From positions 1 through 26,660 of the forward strand of contig JAFAEW010000002.1 in the NCBI GenBank assembly GCA_023423835.1: 26,660 bases of DNA. Direction: 5' to 3'. Under the pieces are notes generated by a model. It was not told the DNA's origin, searched no databases, and worked only from the letters and a program-made list of their open reading frames with translations. This DNA comes from Bacteroidota bacterium (GTDB lineage Bacteria; Bacteroidota; Bacteroidia; Chitinophagales; Chitinophagaceae). Positions 16,642 through 24,247 of this stretch are shown here, piece after piece (positions within the stretch are counted from its first letter, which is position 1; every line of letters starts with the position of its first letter). The translations under genes and the position numbers were made by a program.

Positions 16642-17025
16642 TCATCGCTGGTCGTCTTCCAGTCTGAAACGGACAATTTTTTGAATCAGTTCTTTGGGTA
16701 ACGGATCATTCAGGGAAAATTGGATGGCGCCCTTCGATGTCTTATACTTTGAAAGTTCGTCCTTGAATAAGGCAATTGGTTTCGGAGTAGGATAAAAACC
16801 GATATGATTTTTTGCAGCAGCATAATAAACCAAAACCGTATTCTTCCGGAATGCCGGCATATTATAGCTGATGCATTCGGTAACTTCCGGTGCTGCTTCC
16901 GTGATTATCTGTCGCAACTGCTCTAGTTTTTCCTCTATTTCACGAGGAAATGAAGCATGATATTCGTCAATGCTGCTAAACTTTACCGGCCCGTAGGGAG
17001 AACGCTTTTGATTGATGTTTGCCAT
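16642..17025 (-). CDS. DUF1801 (YdhG/YdeI-like) protein
   Basis: The 127-residue soluble protein carries the DUF1801 core. Recognisable segments are SIDEYHASFPREIEEKLEQL, the ISYNMPAF turn, KNHIGFYPTP, a KYKTSKGAIQFSL stretch and the closing PLPKELIQKIVRFR. This fold is shared with the Bacillus frataxin-like protein, but members in Bacteroidota have no proven role and the iron function should not be assumed. It lies between kbl and the permease on the same strand, 71 bp after kbl. Length is normal for the family. Confidence 0.88.
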   Translation of the reverse strand: MANINQKRSPYGPVKFSSIDEYHASFPREIEEKLEQLRQIITEAAPEVTECISYNMPAFRKNTVLVYYAAAKNHIGFYPTPKPIALFKDELSKYKTSKGAIQFSLNDPLPKELIQKIVRFRLEDDQR

Positions 17026-17096
17026 GAATTTTTCTATTAATCAGAGAGGTCTTCCGGTTAATATGATTGATCGATCGGAGGTTTAGCCCATCCCAG

Positions 17097-18302
17097 CTAA
17101 ATGACCTTCAATTCCTTTCCAACCTTTGTAAATGCTGCAATTGCGCGGTCAATCTGTTCTGTTGAATGTGCAGCACTCAATTGCACCCTGATCCTGGCCT
17201 GTCCTTTCGGCACCACCGGAAAGAAAAATCCGATCACATAGATGCCTTCCTCCAACAGTTTTGACGCAAATTGCTGGGCCAGCACTGCATCGTACAGCAT
17301 GATGGGCACGATCGGATGTTCGCCGGGTTTAATATCAAAACCGGCAGCGGTCATTTTTTCTCTGAAATGTCTGGTGTTTTGCTCGAGTTTATCTCTTAAC
17401 TCGGTTGTTTCTGTAAGCATATCAAAAACCGCGATCGATGCTCCTACAATTGCCGGCGCTACGGAGTTTGAAAATAAATAGGGACGGCTTCTTTGTCTGA
17501 GCATTTCAATCACCTCTTTTTTGCCACTCGTAAATCCGCCGTTTGCGCCTCCCAATGCTTTTCCGAGTGTGCTCGTAATTATATCCACTCTTCCCATCAC
17601 ATTGCGGTATTCGTGCGTGCCGCGGCCGGTCTTTCCCAAAAATCCCGTTGCATGGCTGTCATCTACCATTACGATCGCATTGTACTGATCTGCCAGATCA
17701 CAAATTTTTTCTAACTGTGCAATGGTTCCATCCATGCTGAACGCCCCATCGGTAACAATGATTCTGCTTCTGCTGGATGCACTTTCCTTCAGTTTTTGTT
17801 CGAGATCTTCCATATTGTTGTGCTCATATCGAAGGCGTTTTGCCTTACACAACCGCACGCCGTCTATAATGGATGCGTGGTTGAGCGCATCGGATATGAT
17901 TGCATCTTCTTCTCCAAACAGCGGTTCAAACACGCCACCGTTGGCATCGAAACAGGCAACATATAGAATGGTGTCTTCCATTCCCACAAATGCGGAGATC
18001 TTTTGTTCCAGCTCTTTGTGAATATCCTGTGTTCCGCAGATAAAACGGACGCTGCTCATCCCATAACCATGCGTGTCAATAGCTTTGTGAGCCGCCTCAA
18101 TCACTTTTTTGTTCGAGGATAATCCGAGGTAGTTGTTTGCACAAAAATTAAGAACATGCTTTTCCGTCCCCGCACTTCCCGGCAACTGCACCTCAATGTC
18201 GGCACCCTGTTCTCCCAAAATAATCCTTTCTTTCTTAAACAATCCCGCTTCCTCAATTTGCTTCAATTCCGATCCGATTCTGTCAACAAAGCTCTGATTC
18301 AT
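17097..18302 (-). CDS. kbl: 2-amino-3-ketobutyrate CoA ligase (glycine C-acetyltransferase)
   Basis: This 401-residue PLP enzyme of the alpha-oxoamine synthase group splits 2-amino-3-ketobutyrate with CoA into glycine and acetyl-CoA. The PLP Lys is Lys248 in TSTLGKALGG. Asp214/Asp215 and His217 lie in VDDSHATGFLG. Other marks are FCANNYLGLS at 53-62, ALNHASIIDGVRL and PYLFSNSVAPA. Length matches E. coli Kbl (398). The partner tdh, which makes the substrate from threonine, lies 3 kb away on the opposite strand at 21262, with an unrelated sigma-factor module between. Its start is divergent from the sigma factor, 183 bp apart. Confidence 0.96.
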   Translation of the reverse strand: MNQSFVDRIGSELKQIEEAGLFKKERIILGEQGADIEVQLPGSAGTEKHVLNFCANNYLGLSSNKKVIEAAHKAIDTHGYGMSSVRFICGTQDIHKELEQKISAFVGMEDTILYVACFDANGGVFEPLFGEEDAIISDALNHASIIDGVRLCKAKRLRYEHNNMEDLEQKLKESASSRSRIIVTDGAFSMDGTIAQLEKICDLADQYNAIVMVDDSHATGFLGKTGRGTHEYRNVMGRVDIITSTLGKALGGANGGFTSGKKEVIEMLRQRSRPYLFSNSVAPAIVGASIAVFDMLTETTELRDKLEQNTRHFREKMTAAGFDIKPGEHPIVPIMLYDAVLAQQFASKLLEEGIYVIGFFFPVVPKGQARIRVQLSAAHSTEQIDRAIAAFTKVGKELKVI

Positions 18303-18416
18303 GGTAATGGCTGTTTTTTAAACAAATATAGAATTTAATTTTTCTGCTTCAAATGGTCCGTTCCAGCCGAATTCCCCGCTTTTTTTACCGGTGAGCGAAA
18401 AAATTTCAATTTTCAT

Positions 18417-18445
18417 TGTAACATTCCAACCTTTGCGGCGTATAA
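18417..18445 (+). promoter_or_regulatory. Candidate ECF-sigma promoter (autoregulation)
   Basis: TGTAAC (18417-18422) is followed after exactly 16 bp by CGTATAA (18439-18445). An AAC -35 core and CGT -10 core at this spacing is the general ECF promoter pattern. It sits 41 bp before the ATG of the ECF sigma gene, the expected place for self-activation. The assignment rests on pattern only. Confidence 0.5.
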
Positions 18446-18485
18446 CTGATATAAAAATTCACAGGAAGATAAGCAATACTGTTTT

Positions 18486-18971
18486 ATGACGGAAAGGGAA
18501 TACAATGATTGTGTACATAAATATGCGGATAATGTTTTTCGATTCATTGTCAAAAATCTCAGGCATGAGGAAGATGCCAAAGACATTGTGCAATCGGCTT
18601 TTGAAAAATTATGGTCAAACCGGAAGCTGGTGGAAAATGAAAAATGTAAATCCTACTTATTTACGGTTGCTTATCATCAGATGATTGACCATTTAAGAAA
18701 GGTAAAGCGGATCAGTTTGCAAGATGAGTTTAAAGCAGATTCGGGCTTTTTGCACCAACCGCATACGCAATTGAAAAAAGCGTTGAATGAAGCCCTGAAC
18801 CGGCTGAATGAAGTTCAAAAAAGTCTGGTGATGCTGAAAGATTATGAAGGATACAGTTATGCAGAGATCGGACAGATAACGGGATTAAATGAAAGTCAGG
18901 TAAAAGTTTACCTGCACAGGGCACGGCTGGCATTGCGAAACTATCTCGTGCATCCTGAAAATGTTATCTAA
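18486..18971 (+). CDS. ECF-type RNA polymerase sigma factor
   Basis: The 161-residue protein has the two-domain plan of extracytoplasmic-function sigma factors. Region 2 covers about 8-70, with FRFIVKNLRHEEDAKDIVQS, the AFEKLW block and KSYLFTVAYHQMIDHLRK. Region 4 covers about 100-155, with EALNRLNEVQKSLVMLKDYE and the helix-turn-helix SYAEIGQITGLNESQVKVYL. It should recruit RNA polymerase to a small set of promoters when its anti-sigma factor releases it. The membrane anti-sigma gene begins six bases after the stop, so the two are co-transcribed. ATG 18486 fits the family start. Confidence 0.95.
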   Translation: MTEREYNDCVHKYADNVFRFIVKNLRHEEDAKDIVQSAFEKLWSNRKLVENEKCKSYLFTVAYHQMIDHLRKVKRISLQDEFKADSGFLHQPHTQLKKALNEALNRLNEVQKSLVMLKDYEGYSYAEIGQITGLNESQVKVYLHRARLALRNYLVHPENVI

Positions 18972-18977
18972 CTAAAA

Positions 18978-20072
18978 ATGAAAGAAATGATCAACAGAAA
19001 TAATTATGAAGAATATTTTTTGATGTATGTCGACGGTGAGCTGCCCGTTCAGGAACAGCAGGAGGTACTGAAATTTCTGGCAGAACATCCGGAATTTAAG
19101 GCAGAATTTGAGGAAATAAAAATGACGAAGCTTATCCCTGAGCACATGCATTTTGCAGGAAAGGAAAATTTGCTGCAGGGAAAGATAAAGATCGATGCTA
19201 CAAACTACACTTCCTGGTTCTTATCGGCAATAGACAACGAATTAACGGAAGCCGAAAGCTTGCAGGTAGAAGCATTTCTTGAGGCGAATCCGGCCTATCG
19301 CGAAGAATTTTCGATCTTGTCAAAGATGGTTTTACCGATGGAAACGATCGTTTTTGCAGAGAAAAATTCGCTTTTGAAAAAGGAGAAGGTAAGACAACTG
19401 ACACCTGCCTTCTTTAGAATAGCCGCAGCCGCTTCGGTACTGGCGGTGGCAGTTTTGCTCTGGCAATCAAGGCCGGCAAAACCGGGAAATACTGTCGTAA
19501 CGCATCCTTCAAACGAAGTGGCGGTTTCAAAGCAGCAACCGATGGCACCGGCTAAAGAAGAAACGCAGATTGCACAAGCCGTTACACGACCGGAGCCGGT
19601 TAAAGGAGAAAAGGCGCATCCAAAAGTTTCCTATGCTTTCAATCAGACCTCAGACAGGGAAAAAGCAGAAATAAAGAGAAACGAAATTGCTTCCGAACCG
19701 GTGATTGCAACAATTGAACCACCGAAACCGGATATCAGGACGGTTCCAAATGAAATTAAACCAAATCCCGAAGATCTGATTGCAGCATCGAGGCCGAAAA
19801 GGAGTGAACCGGCAAGAAACGTATCAGAAGATGAAAGCGGATTGAATATGCCTGATCATCCCGCCTCTCTTTATTCAACTACGAACTATAAGGTGATTGA
19901 CACCAAATCAGAAACCGATGAAAGCCTGTATATCGGTGGATTGGAAATCAATAAGAATAAGGTTCGCGGTATCTTTAAGAAGATCGGGAGCGCCTTTAAT
20001 ACCAAATCAAACAATGAATCTTCAGGTGATGAAGTACGTATAGCGAACTTTCAAATACAAAAGAACCAATAA
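18978..20072 (+). CDS. Transmembrane anti-sigma factor with duplicated N-terminal domain
   Basis: This 364-residue protein is placed and built as the anti-sigma factor of the gene before it. Its cytoplasmic part shows two tandem copies of a helical unit, about 9-67 and 76-134. Both begin NY...FL...D.EL and both end in a P....FA.K..LL block. No HXXXCXXC zinc motif is visible. A transmembrane helix lies at about 145-162 (FFRIAAAASVLAVAVLLW). The periplasmic part is long, Pro/Lys/Glu-rich and probably unfolded, and ends with a conserved-looking tail (SLYIGGLEINKNKVRGIFKK, then RIANFQIQ). Sequestration of the sigma factor is inferred from context. The outer-membrane barrel gene follows 11 bp later. 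Confidence 0.85.
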   Translation: MKEMINRNNYEEYFLMYVDGELPVQEQQEVLKFLAEHPEFKAEFEEIKMTKLIPEHMHFAGKENLLQGKIKIDATNYTSWFLSAIDNELTEAESLQVEAFLEANPAYREEFSILSKMVLPMETIVFAEKNSLLKKEKVRQLTPAFFRIAAAASVLAVAVLLWQSRPAKPGNTVVTHPSNEVAVSKQQPMAPAKEETQIAQAVTRPEPVKGEKAHPKVSYAFNQTSDREKAEIKRNEIASEPVIATIEPPKPDIRTVPNEIKPNPEDLIAASRPKRSEPARNVSEDESGLNMPDHPASLYSTTNYKVIDTKSETDESLYIGGLEINKNKVRGIFKKIGSAFNTKSNNESSGDEVRIANFQIQKNQ

Positions 20073-20083
20073 AATCAAATTTC

Positions 20084-20932
20084 ATGAAGCGGATTATTTA
20101 TGTAGCGGCAATATTGCTGCTATCGCAACACACGTTTGCCCAAACCGATACAACCAGACAGAATGAACCGGACACCATCAAAGTGGGCAATTTTATTATT
20201 ATCAAGAAAAAGGGTGATGACAATGGAAATGAAAAATCCGTAACGGTAAACATTGACATGAATAAAACCTACAAAAAACACCGTTCAAATATTACAACAA
20301 ACTGGTTTATCGTTGATCTCGGTTTCGCCAATCTTCGCGATAAAACAGTATATGGATCGCCGGAAGCCAACAGTTACCTGCACGACAATGGCAATGCGCC
20401 ATTCACCAAAGCAGATATGGATCTGATCAATGGAAAAACCTCCAATGTCAACATCTGGATCTTCATGCAAAAACTGAATATGATCAACCACGTGGTCAAT
20501 TTAAAATACGGACTCGGGCTCGAGATGTATAATTACCGCTATTCCACCGATATTTCCTACAATAAAAGTCCCAATGCTTTTGTGTACCGCGATTCTGTTC
20601 ACTTCTCGAAAAACAAACTTGCTACCGATTATATCACTATCCCTCTGATGATCAATATTGATCCAACGCCTGATAAAAAAAGAGGCTTTAGTTTCAGCGC
20701 CGGTATTTCCGCAGGCTATCTTTACAATGCCCGGAATAAACAGATTAGTAATGAAAGGGGAAAGCAGAAGATTAAAAGCGATTTTGATTTAAATCCCTGG
20801 CGAATCGCTTATATCGGTGAAATGGGATTAGGACCGGTAAGAGTATACGGAAGCTATAGCATTAATCCGCTGCACGATCATGGATTGGTTCAATATCCTT
20901 ATGCAATCGGACTGAGATTGAGCAACTGGTAA
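20084..20932 (+). CDS. Outer-membrane beta-barrel protein of the sigma-factor operon
   Basis: The 282-residue protein opens with a signal peptide (MKRIIYVAAILLLSQHTFAQ). A polar linker follows (21-65). The rest has alternating, amphipathic strands with Gly and aromatic residues typical of small outer-membrane barrels: VNLKYGLGLEMYNYRY, YITIPLMINIDP, GFSFSAGISAGYLYNARN, RIAYIGEMGLGPVRVYGSY. It ends in a C-terminal aromatic Trp after YAIGLRLSN, which fits a barrel end. It starts 11 bp after the anti-sigma gene and ends at a perfect terminator, so the three genes form one operon. It may be the envelope component sensed by the anti-sigma tail, but that is inference. The exact family is not known to me. 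Confidence 0.82.
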   Translation: MKRIIYVAAILLLSQHTFAQTDTTRQNEPDTIKVGNFIIIKKKGDDNGNEKSVTVNIDMNKTYKKHRSNITTNWFIVDLGFANLRDKTVYGSPEANSYLHDNGNAPFTKADMDLINGKTSNVNIWIFMQKLNMINHVVNLKYGLGLEMYNYRYSTDISYNKSPNAFVYRDSVHFSKNKLATDYITIPLMINIDPTPDKKRGFSFSAGISAGYLYNARNKQISNERGKQKIKSDFDLNPWRIAYIGEMGLGPVRVYGSYSINPLHDHGLVQYPYAIGLRLSNW

Positions 20933-20951
20933 TTTTAGCATCAGCATAAAG

Positions 20952-20988
20952 AAATGTTCATGCAAAGCGGTGCATGAACATTTTTTTT
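20952..20988 (+). terminator. Strong terminator of the sigma/anti-sigma/barrel operon
   Basis: A perfect 13-bp stem, AAATGTTCATGCA (20952-20964) with TGCATGAACATTT (20971-20983), has a six-base loop and a T tract to 20988. It starts 19 bp after the barrel gene stop. Confidence 0.95.
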
Positions 20989-21237
20989 CAACCGACCAAA
21001 ATAAGACCTTCTTTAGAACCGCAGCTCTTTCGGGCCGTTTACACCTTGCAATTGTTGTTGTAAATTTTTCCGTAATTAAGGAAGAATCGATCGGGATTAT
21101 TAAAAGAATAAATTGGTTTGCCCAATGATAACTCCGTTTGTATATCGGTCGGGAATTTTGATTTTGCTTATCGGCAAAACGACTGCGTTTTCTTCAAGGT
21201 TACAACAAATTGCCTCCATTTTTCGCACCGTTTTTAT
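20989..21237. other. Intergenic region upstream of tdh
   Basis: This 249-bp stretch lies between the operon terminator and the -7 element of tdh. I see no gene on either strand that I can support: the short frames here are shadows. It is AT-rich, has no tRNA-like fold and no clear riboswitch motif visible by eye. Confidence 0.4.
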
Positions 21238-21245
21238 TAGGTTTG
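21238..21245 (+). promoter_or_regulatory. Candidate Bacteroidota -7 element for tdh
   Basis: TAGGTTTG matches the TAnnTTTG -7 consensus of the primary sigma factor in Bacteroidota at all fixed positions. It lies 16 bp before ATG 21262, so the leader would be very short. No TTTG -33 element sits at the usual 19-bp distance, which lowers confidence. Confidence 0.35.
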
Positions 21246-21261
21246 CAACCAAATTTTGATA

Positions 21262-22206
21262 ATGCCGAAAGATAAAATTCTGGTGATTGGCGCATCCGGA
21301 CAAATTGGAGTTGAATTAACGCTGGCGTTAAGAAACATTTACGGAGGCGACAATGTAATTGCTTCTGATTTGAAAGGTGAAAGCGAGTTGTTGAAAGGGA
21401 GTGGTCCCTATGTAACATTAGACGTAATGAACCGCGAGATGTTGCACGTTTTGATCTTAGAAAAACAGATCACACAGATTTATCTGCTTGCCGCAATTTT
21501 GTCTGCAACCGGCGAAAAAAATCCGGGTCTTGCCTGGCAATTGAACATGCAGGGATTATTGAATGTACTGGAAATTGGTAAGCAAACCAACATCCGGAAG
21601 GTCTACTGGCCGAGCAGCATCGCCGTTTTTGGACCCACTTCGCCAAAACAAAATTGTCCGCAAAGTACCATCATTGAGCCGGTCACGGTTTACGGAATCA
21701 GCAAACATGCCGGCGAAGCATGGTGTAAATATTATCATGATCATTATAACCTCGATGTGCGCAGTCTTCGTTATCCCGGACTGATAAGCTATAAATCAGC
21801 ACCCGGCGGCGGCACCACTGATTATGCCGTGGAAATATTTTATAAAGCAAAAAAAGGCGAGTCTTATACCTGTTTTTTGGAACCCAATACCTACCTGCCA
21901 ATGATGTATATGAATGACGGGATACGGGCAACAATCGAACTTATGGAGGCGCCGGCTGATAAGATAAAAGTGAGAACCTCTTATAATATATCGGCGATGA
22001 GTTTTTCCCCGGAAGAAATTGCCGCCGAAATAAAAAGACATCTTCCTCAGTTTACCATCCGGTATGAACCGGATTACCGGCAGAAAATTGCGAAGGGATG
22101 GCCCGAAAGTATTGACGACAGCGAAGCAAGAAAAGACTGGAACTGGAAAGCAGAATTTGATCTTGCTAAAATGACCGAAGACATGTTGCAAAATGTAAAG
22201 GTTTAA
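21262..22206 (+). CDS. tdh: L-threonine 3-dehydrogenase, short-chain (GalE-like) type
   Basis: The 314-residue NAD-dependent enzyme oxidises threonine to 2-amino-3-ketobutyrate. It is of the short-chain epimerase-like type seen in Flavobacterium, Cupriavidus and animals, not the zinc alcohol-dehydrogenase type. GASGQIG lies at 10-16, with Asp36 at the end of strand two favouring NAD over NADP. Ser118/Ser119, Tyr144 and Lys148 (VYGISKHAGE) form the catalytic set. Highly characteristic stretches are SLRYPGLISYKSAPGGGTTD, LPMMYMNDGIRATIELMEAP and a closing SIDDSEARKDWNWKAEFDL. ATG 21262 is chosen over a TTG two codons upstream. Together with kbl on the opposite strand it completes the threonine-to-glycine route. 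It may share a transcript with the unknown gene 36 bp downstream. Confidence 0.95.
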   Translation: MPKDKILVIGASGQIGVELTLALRNIYGGDNVIASDLKGESELLKGSGPYVTLDVMNREMLHVLILEKQITQIYLLAAILSATGEKNPGLAWQLNMQGLLNVLEIGKQTNIRKVYWPSSIAVFGPTSPKQNCPQSTIIEPVTVYGISKHAGEAWCKYYHDHYNLDVRSLRYPGLISYKSAPGGGTTDYAVEIFYKAKKGESYTCFLEPNTYLPMMYMNDGIRATIELMEAPADKIKVRTSYNISAMSFSPEEIAAEIKRHLPQFTIRYEPDYRQKIAKGWPESIDDSEARKDWNWKAEFDLAKMTEDMLQNVKV

Positions 22207-22242
22207 AGCATAACAAATTCAAAAGCCGCTCGTTTATTGAGT

Positions 22243-22890
22243 ATGAATATGATTGCAAAAAATATTGTAATTGCGCTGATAACTGTATGTCCTCTCATTT
22301 CCTTTTCACAATTAGAGGATATGCCGGATTACAGAAGCAAATCTGAACGTTTTACGAGAATGCGGATTCCCGAAGTAAGAAATGATCTGGCAACTTTTAT
22401 GCTGAGCGGAATTTCAGAATCTGTATCTAAAGAAAAGCTCAGTCAGATTCCCGTTTCGCAATACGGCGATAACTACGTAACCTTCTCAAATGAAGAGTGG
22501 GAGATAACCATACGGTCGGGTGTTTTTTTTAAAACGAAACACAAGCTTCAATACTATGATGAAAAATACCTGACCCGGATCGACAATAAACCTTATTGGG
22601 GAATTTACGGGAAGGCGCCGGCTACAACCATTTCTTCCATAACGGTTTTGCACTATGGCGATACGGTTGCAATTCCTCCCGCTGCTTATGCAGATACCTA
22701 TGATCCTATATTTTGTAAAACCATCAATAGTTCAACCGCAAATTGTAATGACGCCGTTTATGTTTCCAAAGACGGAAAAAGATTGTACATCTACATGTTA
22801 AACAGTACGGACGGTTCAAATGGATATGAAGTTGCATGGATCATTGCGGATCAGAAATATTTTGGCAGGGTTGTGGATTTCGGATATTAA
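22243..22890 (+). CDS. Unrecognised secreted protein
   Basis: I do not recognise this 215-residue protein. It begins with a signal peptide (KNIVIALITVCPLISFSQ), cut near residue 22. The mature part, about 190 residues, has no membrane helix and is rich in beta-prone, aromatic segments: VTFSNEEWEITIRSGVF, LQYYDEKYLTRIDNKPYWGI, ISSITVLHYGDTVAIPP. The end reads KRLYIYMLNSTDGSNGYEVA, then IADQKYFGRVVDFGY, where the YFGRVVD-like end resembles a compact beta fold. Two cysteines in CKTINSSTANC could form a disulfide. It may be periplasmic or outer-surface. ATG 22243 is chosen; ATG 22249 is equally possible, and the TTG at 22237 is unlikely. It lies between tdh and another secreted protein. Confidence 0.78.
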   Translation: MNMIAKNIVIALITVCPLISFSQLEDMPDYRSKSERFTRMRIPEVRNDLATFMLSGISESVSKEKLSQIPVSQYGDNYVTFSNEEWEITIRSGVFFKTKHKLQYYDEKYLTRIDNKPYWGIYGKAPATTISSITVLHYGDTVAIPPAAYADTYDPIFCKTINSSTANCNDAVYVSKDGKRLYIYMLNSTDGSNGYEVAWIIADQKYFGRVVDFGY

Positions 22891-22926
22891 TCAAAACAAT
22901 TCAACTACCTTAATACGCATTCCAAT

Positions 22927-23442
22927 ATGAAAAAGTTTTTAAGAATATTCGTCGTTGCAGGTTGCCTTTTCTTTTTTGCAACCGCGCAGGTAAAGTCGCA
23001 GCGGCTCGTCTTTTTATTCGGACATCTTGCCTATAACATTCCATCAGAAAGCAGTTTTAAAGACAATTATAATTTCGGATTGGGAGGAGAAGCAGGAGCG
23101 GGGATCGGATGGAATAAAACCTTCATTACCGGAACGGTGGGTATTAACTTTTTCAACAGTACCGGCAACAATCAACTCGGAAATGCTATTGTATATCCGG
23201 TAAAATTCGGACTGCGTCAGTATCTCGTTGGTAAAATGGTCTATCTGCATGCCGATGCCGGCGTATCCACTGTTAAGTACAAAAATGTTGATGCGAATGG
23301 TTGTTTCAGTGCCGATGCCGGTATAGGAGCGAAGCTGCTTGGTCTGGAAGTGCAATTGGATTATGATGGGTTCAGCCGGCCGTATGCATCCGGATATTCC
23401 TCCTGGATCGGAATTAAAGCGGGTTATAGTTTCGGGCTTTAG
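22927..23442 (+). CDS. Unrecognised small outer-membrane barrel-like protein
   Basis: The 171-residue protein has a signal peptide (FLRIFVVAGCLFFFATAQ). Its mature part of about 150 residues shows regular Gly-rich alternating strands: YNFGLGGEAGAGIGWNKTFI, GTVGINFF, YPVKFGLRQYLVGKMVYL, HADAGVSTVKYK, CFSADAGIGAKLLGLEVQLD and IGIKAGYSFGL. A final aromatic-Gly-Leu end fits a small eight-strand outer-membrane barrel. No specific family can be named. It follows the unknown secreted protein by 36 bp on the same strand. Its stop overlaps the stop of dapB by four bases, so the two are convergent. Confidence 0.78.
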   Translation: MKKFLRIFVVAGCLFFFATAQVKSQRLVFLFGHLAYNIPSESSFKDNYNFGLGGEAGAGIGWNKTFITGTVGINFFNSTGNNQLGNAIVYPVKFGLRQYLVGKMVYLHADAGVSTVKYKNVDANGCFSADAGIGAKLLGLEVQLDYDGFSRPYASGYSSWIGIKAGYSFGL

Positions 23443-24158
23443 CCGATTCCCAATACATCGCTCATGGTGAAAATTCCTTTTTTCCCGATTATAAATTCTG
23501 CTGCAAGAACTGCACCGCCGGCAAATCCTTTTCTGCTGTGGGCAGTATGTTTTATTTGAATGTCGTCGATGGAGGACCGGTAAGTCACTTCGTGTGTTCC
23601 GGGAGCCGTATCGATCCTTTCACTGATAATTGCGAGTTTCTCAGGATCATTGGTAGGTTCATTTATCCACTCCTTTTTAAAAGAATAATTGGATAAGATC
23701 TGCTCTGCCAGCGTAATAGCCGTACCGCTCGGAGCGTCTTTTTTTTCCGTATGATGTATTTCTTTAACCAATACTTCATAATCGGGATAGGACGACATCA
23801 TTTTTGCGAGATAGCTGTTTAAACGGAAAAAAAGATTCACCCCGATACTGAAATTGCTGGCAAACAGGAATGCGCCGTTATTCGCACGAACCAATTCTTT
23901 CACGTGTTCGAATTTTTCAAGCCACCCGGTTGTTCCCGAAATAACCGGAAGCCCGGCTTTGAGGCAGGTGACAATGTTCTCTACCGCAGTTTCGGGACGG
24001 GTAAACTCGATGGCAACATCTGCCTTTTTTAGATTAGAGAGATTAAGGTCATAGGGATTCTTACTGTTTATACGGAGGACGATCTGATGGCCTTTCTCTA
24101 TTGCAATCTCTTCAACCGCTTTGCCCATTTTACCATATCCAACCAACGCAATTTTCAT
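23439..24158 (-). CDS. dapB: 4-hydroxy-tetrahydrodipicolinate reductase
   Basis: This 239-residue enzyme carries out the second committed step of lysine and diaminopimelate synthesis, using NAD(P)H. The N-terminal nucleotide motif is VGYGKMG (6-12). The substrate motif HHTEKKDAPSGTA at 135-147 holds the catalytic His135/His136 and Lys139 and the DAPSGTA signature. GTTGW (75-79) and the FASNFSIGVN segment also match. ATG 24158 is chosen because the longer open frame adds 38 residues that run through the guaD-dapB terminator region and match nothing in the family. In many Bacteroidota dapB follows parB and DUF5683 directly. Here guaD and a terminator come between, so dapB probably has its own promoter in 24159-24204. 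Confidence 0.96.
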   Translation of the reverse strand: MKIALVGYGKMGKAVEEIAIEKGHQIVLRINSKNPYDLNLSNLKKADVAIEFTRPETAVENIVTCLKAGLPVISGTTGWLEKFEHVKELVRANNGAFLFASNFSIGVNLFFRLNSYLAKMMSSYPDYEVLVKEIHHTEKKDAPSGTAITLAEQILSNYSFKKEWINEPTNDPEKLAIISERIDTAPGTHEVTYRSSIDDIQIKHTAHSRKGFAGGAVLAAEFIIGKKGIFTMSDVLGIG

Positions 24159-24182
24159 AGTGCAAAGAAAAAGGTTTTGACG

Positions 24183-24199
24183 GGATAAAATTTTTATCC
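24183..24199. promoter_or_regulatory. Perfect 17-bp palindrome upstream of dapB
   Basis: GGATAAAA-T-TTTTATCC is a perfect inverted repeat with a single central base. It lies 24 bp upstream of the dapB start and just past the guaD terminator. It could be an operator, or a second hairpin aiding termination. No regulator is assigned. Confidence 0.35.
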
Positions 24200-24204
24200 A
24201 ACTC

Positions 24205-24234
24205 AAAAAACTGCCGGCAAACCACCCGGCAGCT
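24205..24234 (-). terminator. Terminator between guaD and dapB
   Basis: Read on the minus strand, AGCTGCCGG pairs with CCGGCAGTT over nine positions with one G-T wobble, around an eight-base loop, and is followed directly by TTTT. It lies 13 bp after the guaD stop, so it should stop transcripts coming from parAB before dapB. Confidence 0.85.
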
Positions 24235-24247
24235 ATCCGTCGGGCGG

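Noticed and set aside
23896..23911. TCTTTCACGTGTTCGA resembling a parS site near parAB
   Set aside because: Only the left half of the 16-bp parS consensus matches; the right half is TTCGA instead of AAACA, and it lies within dapB codons.
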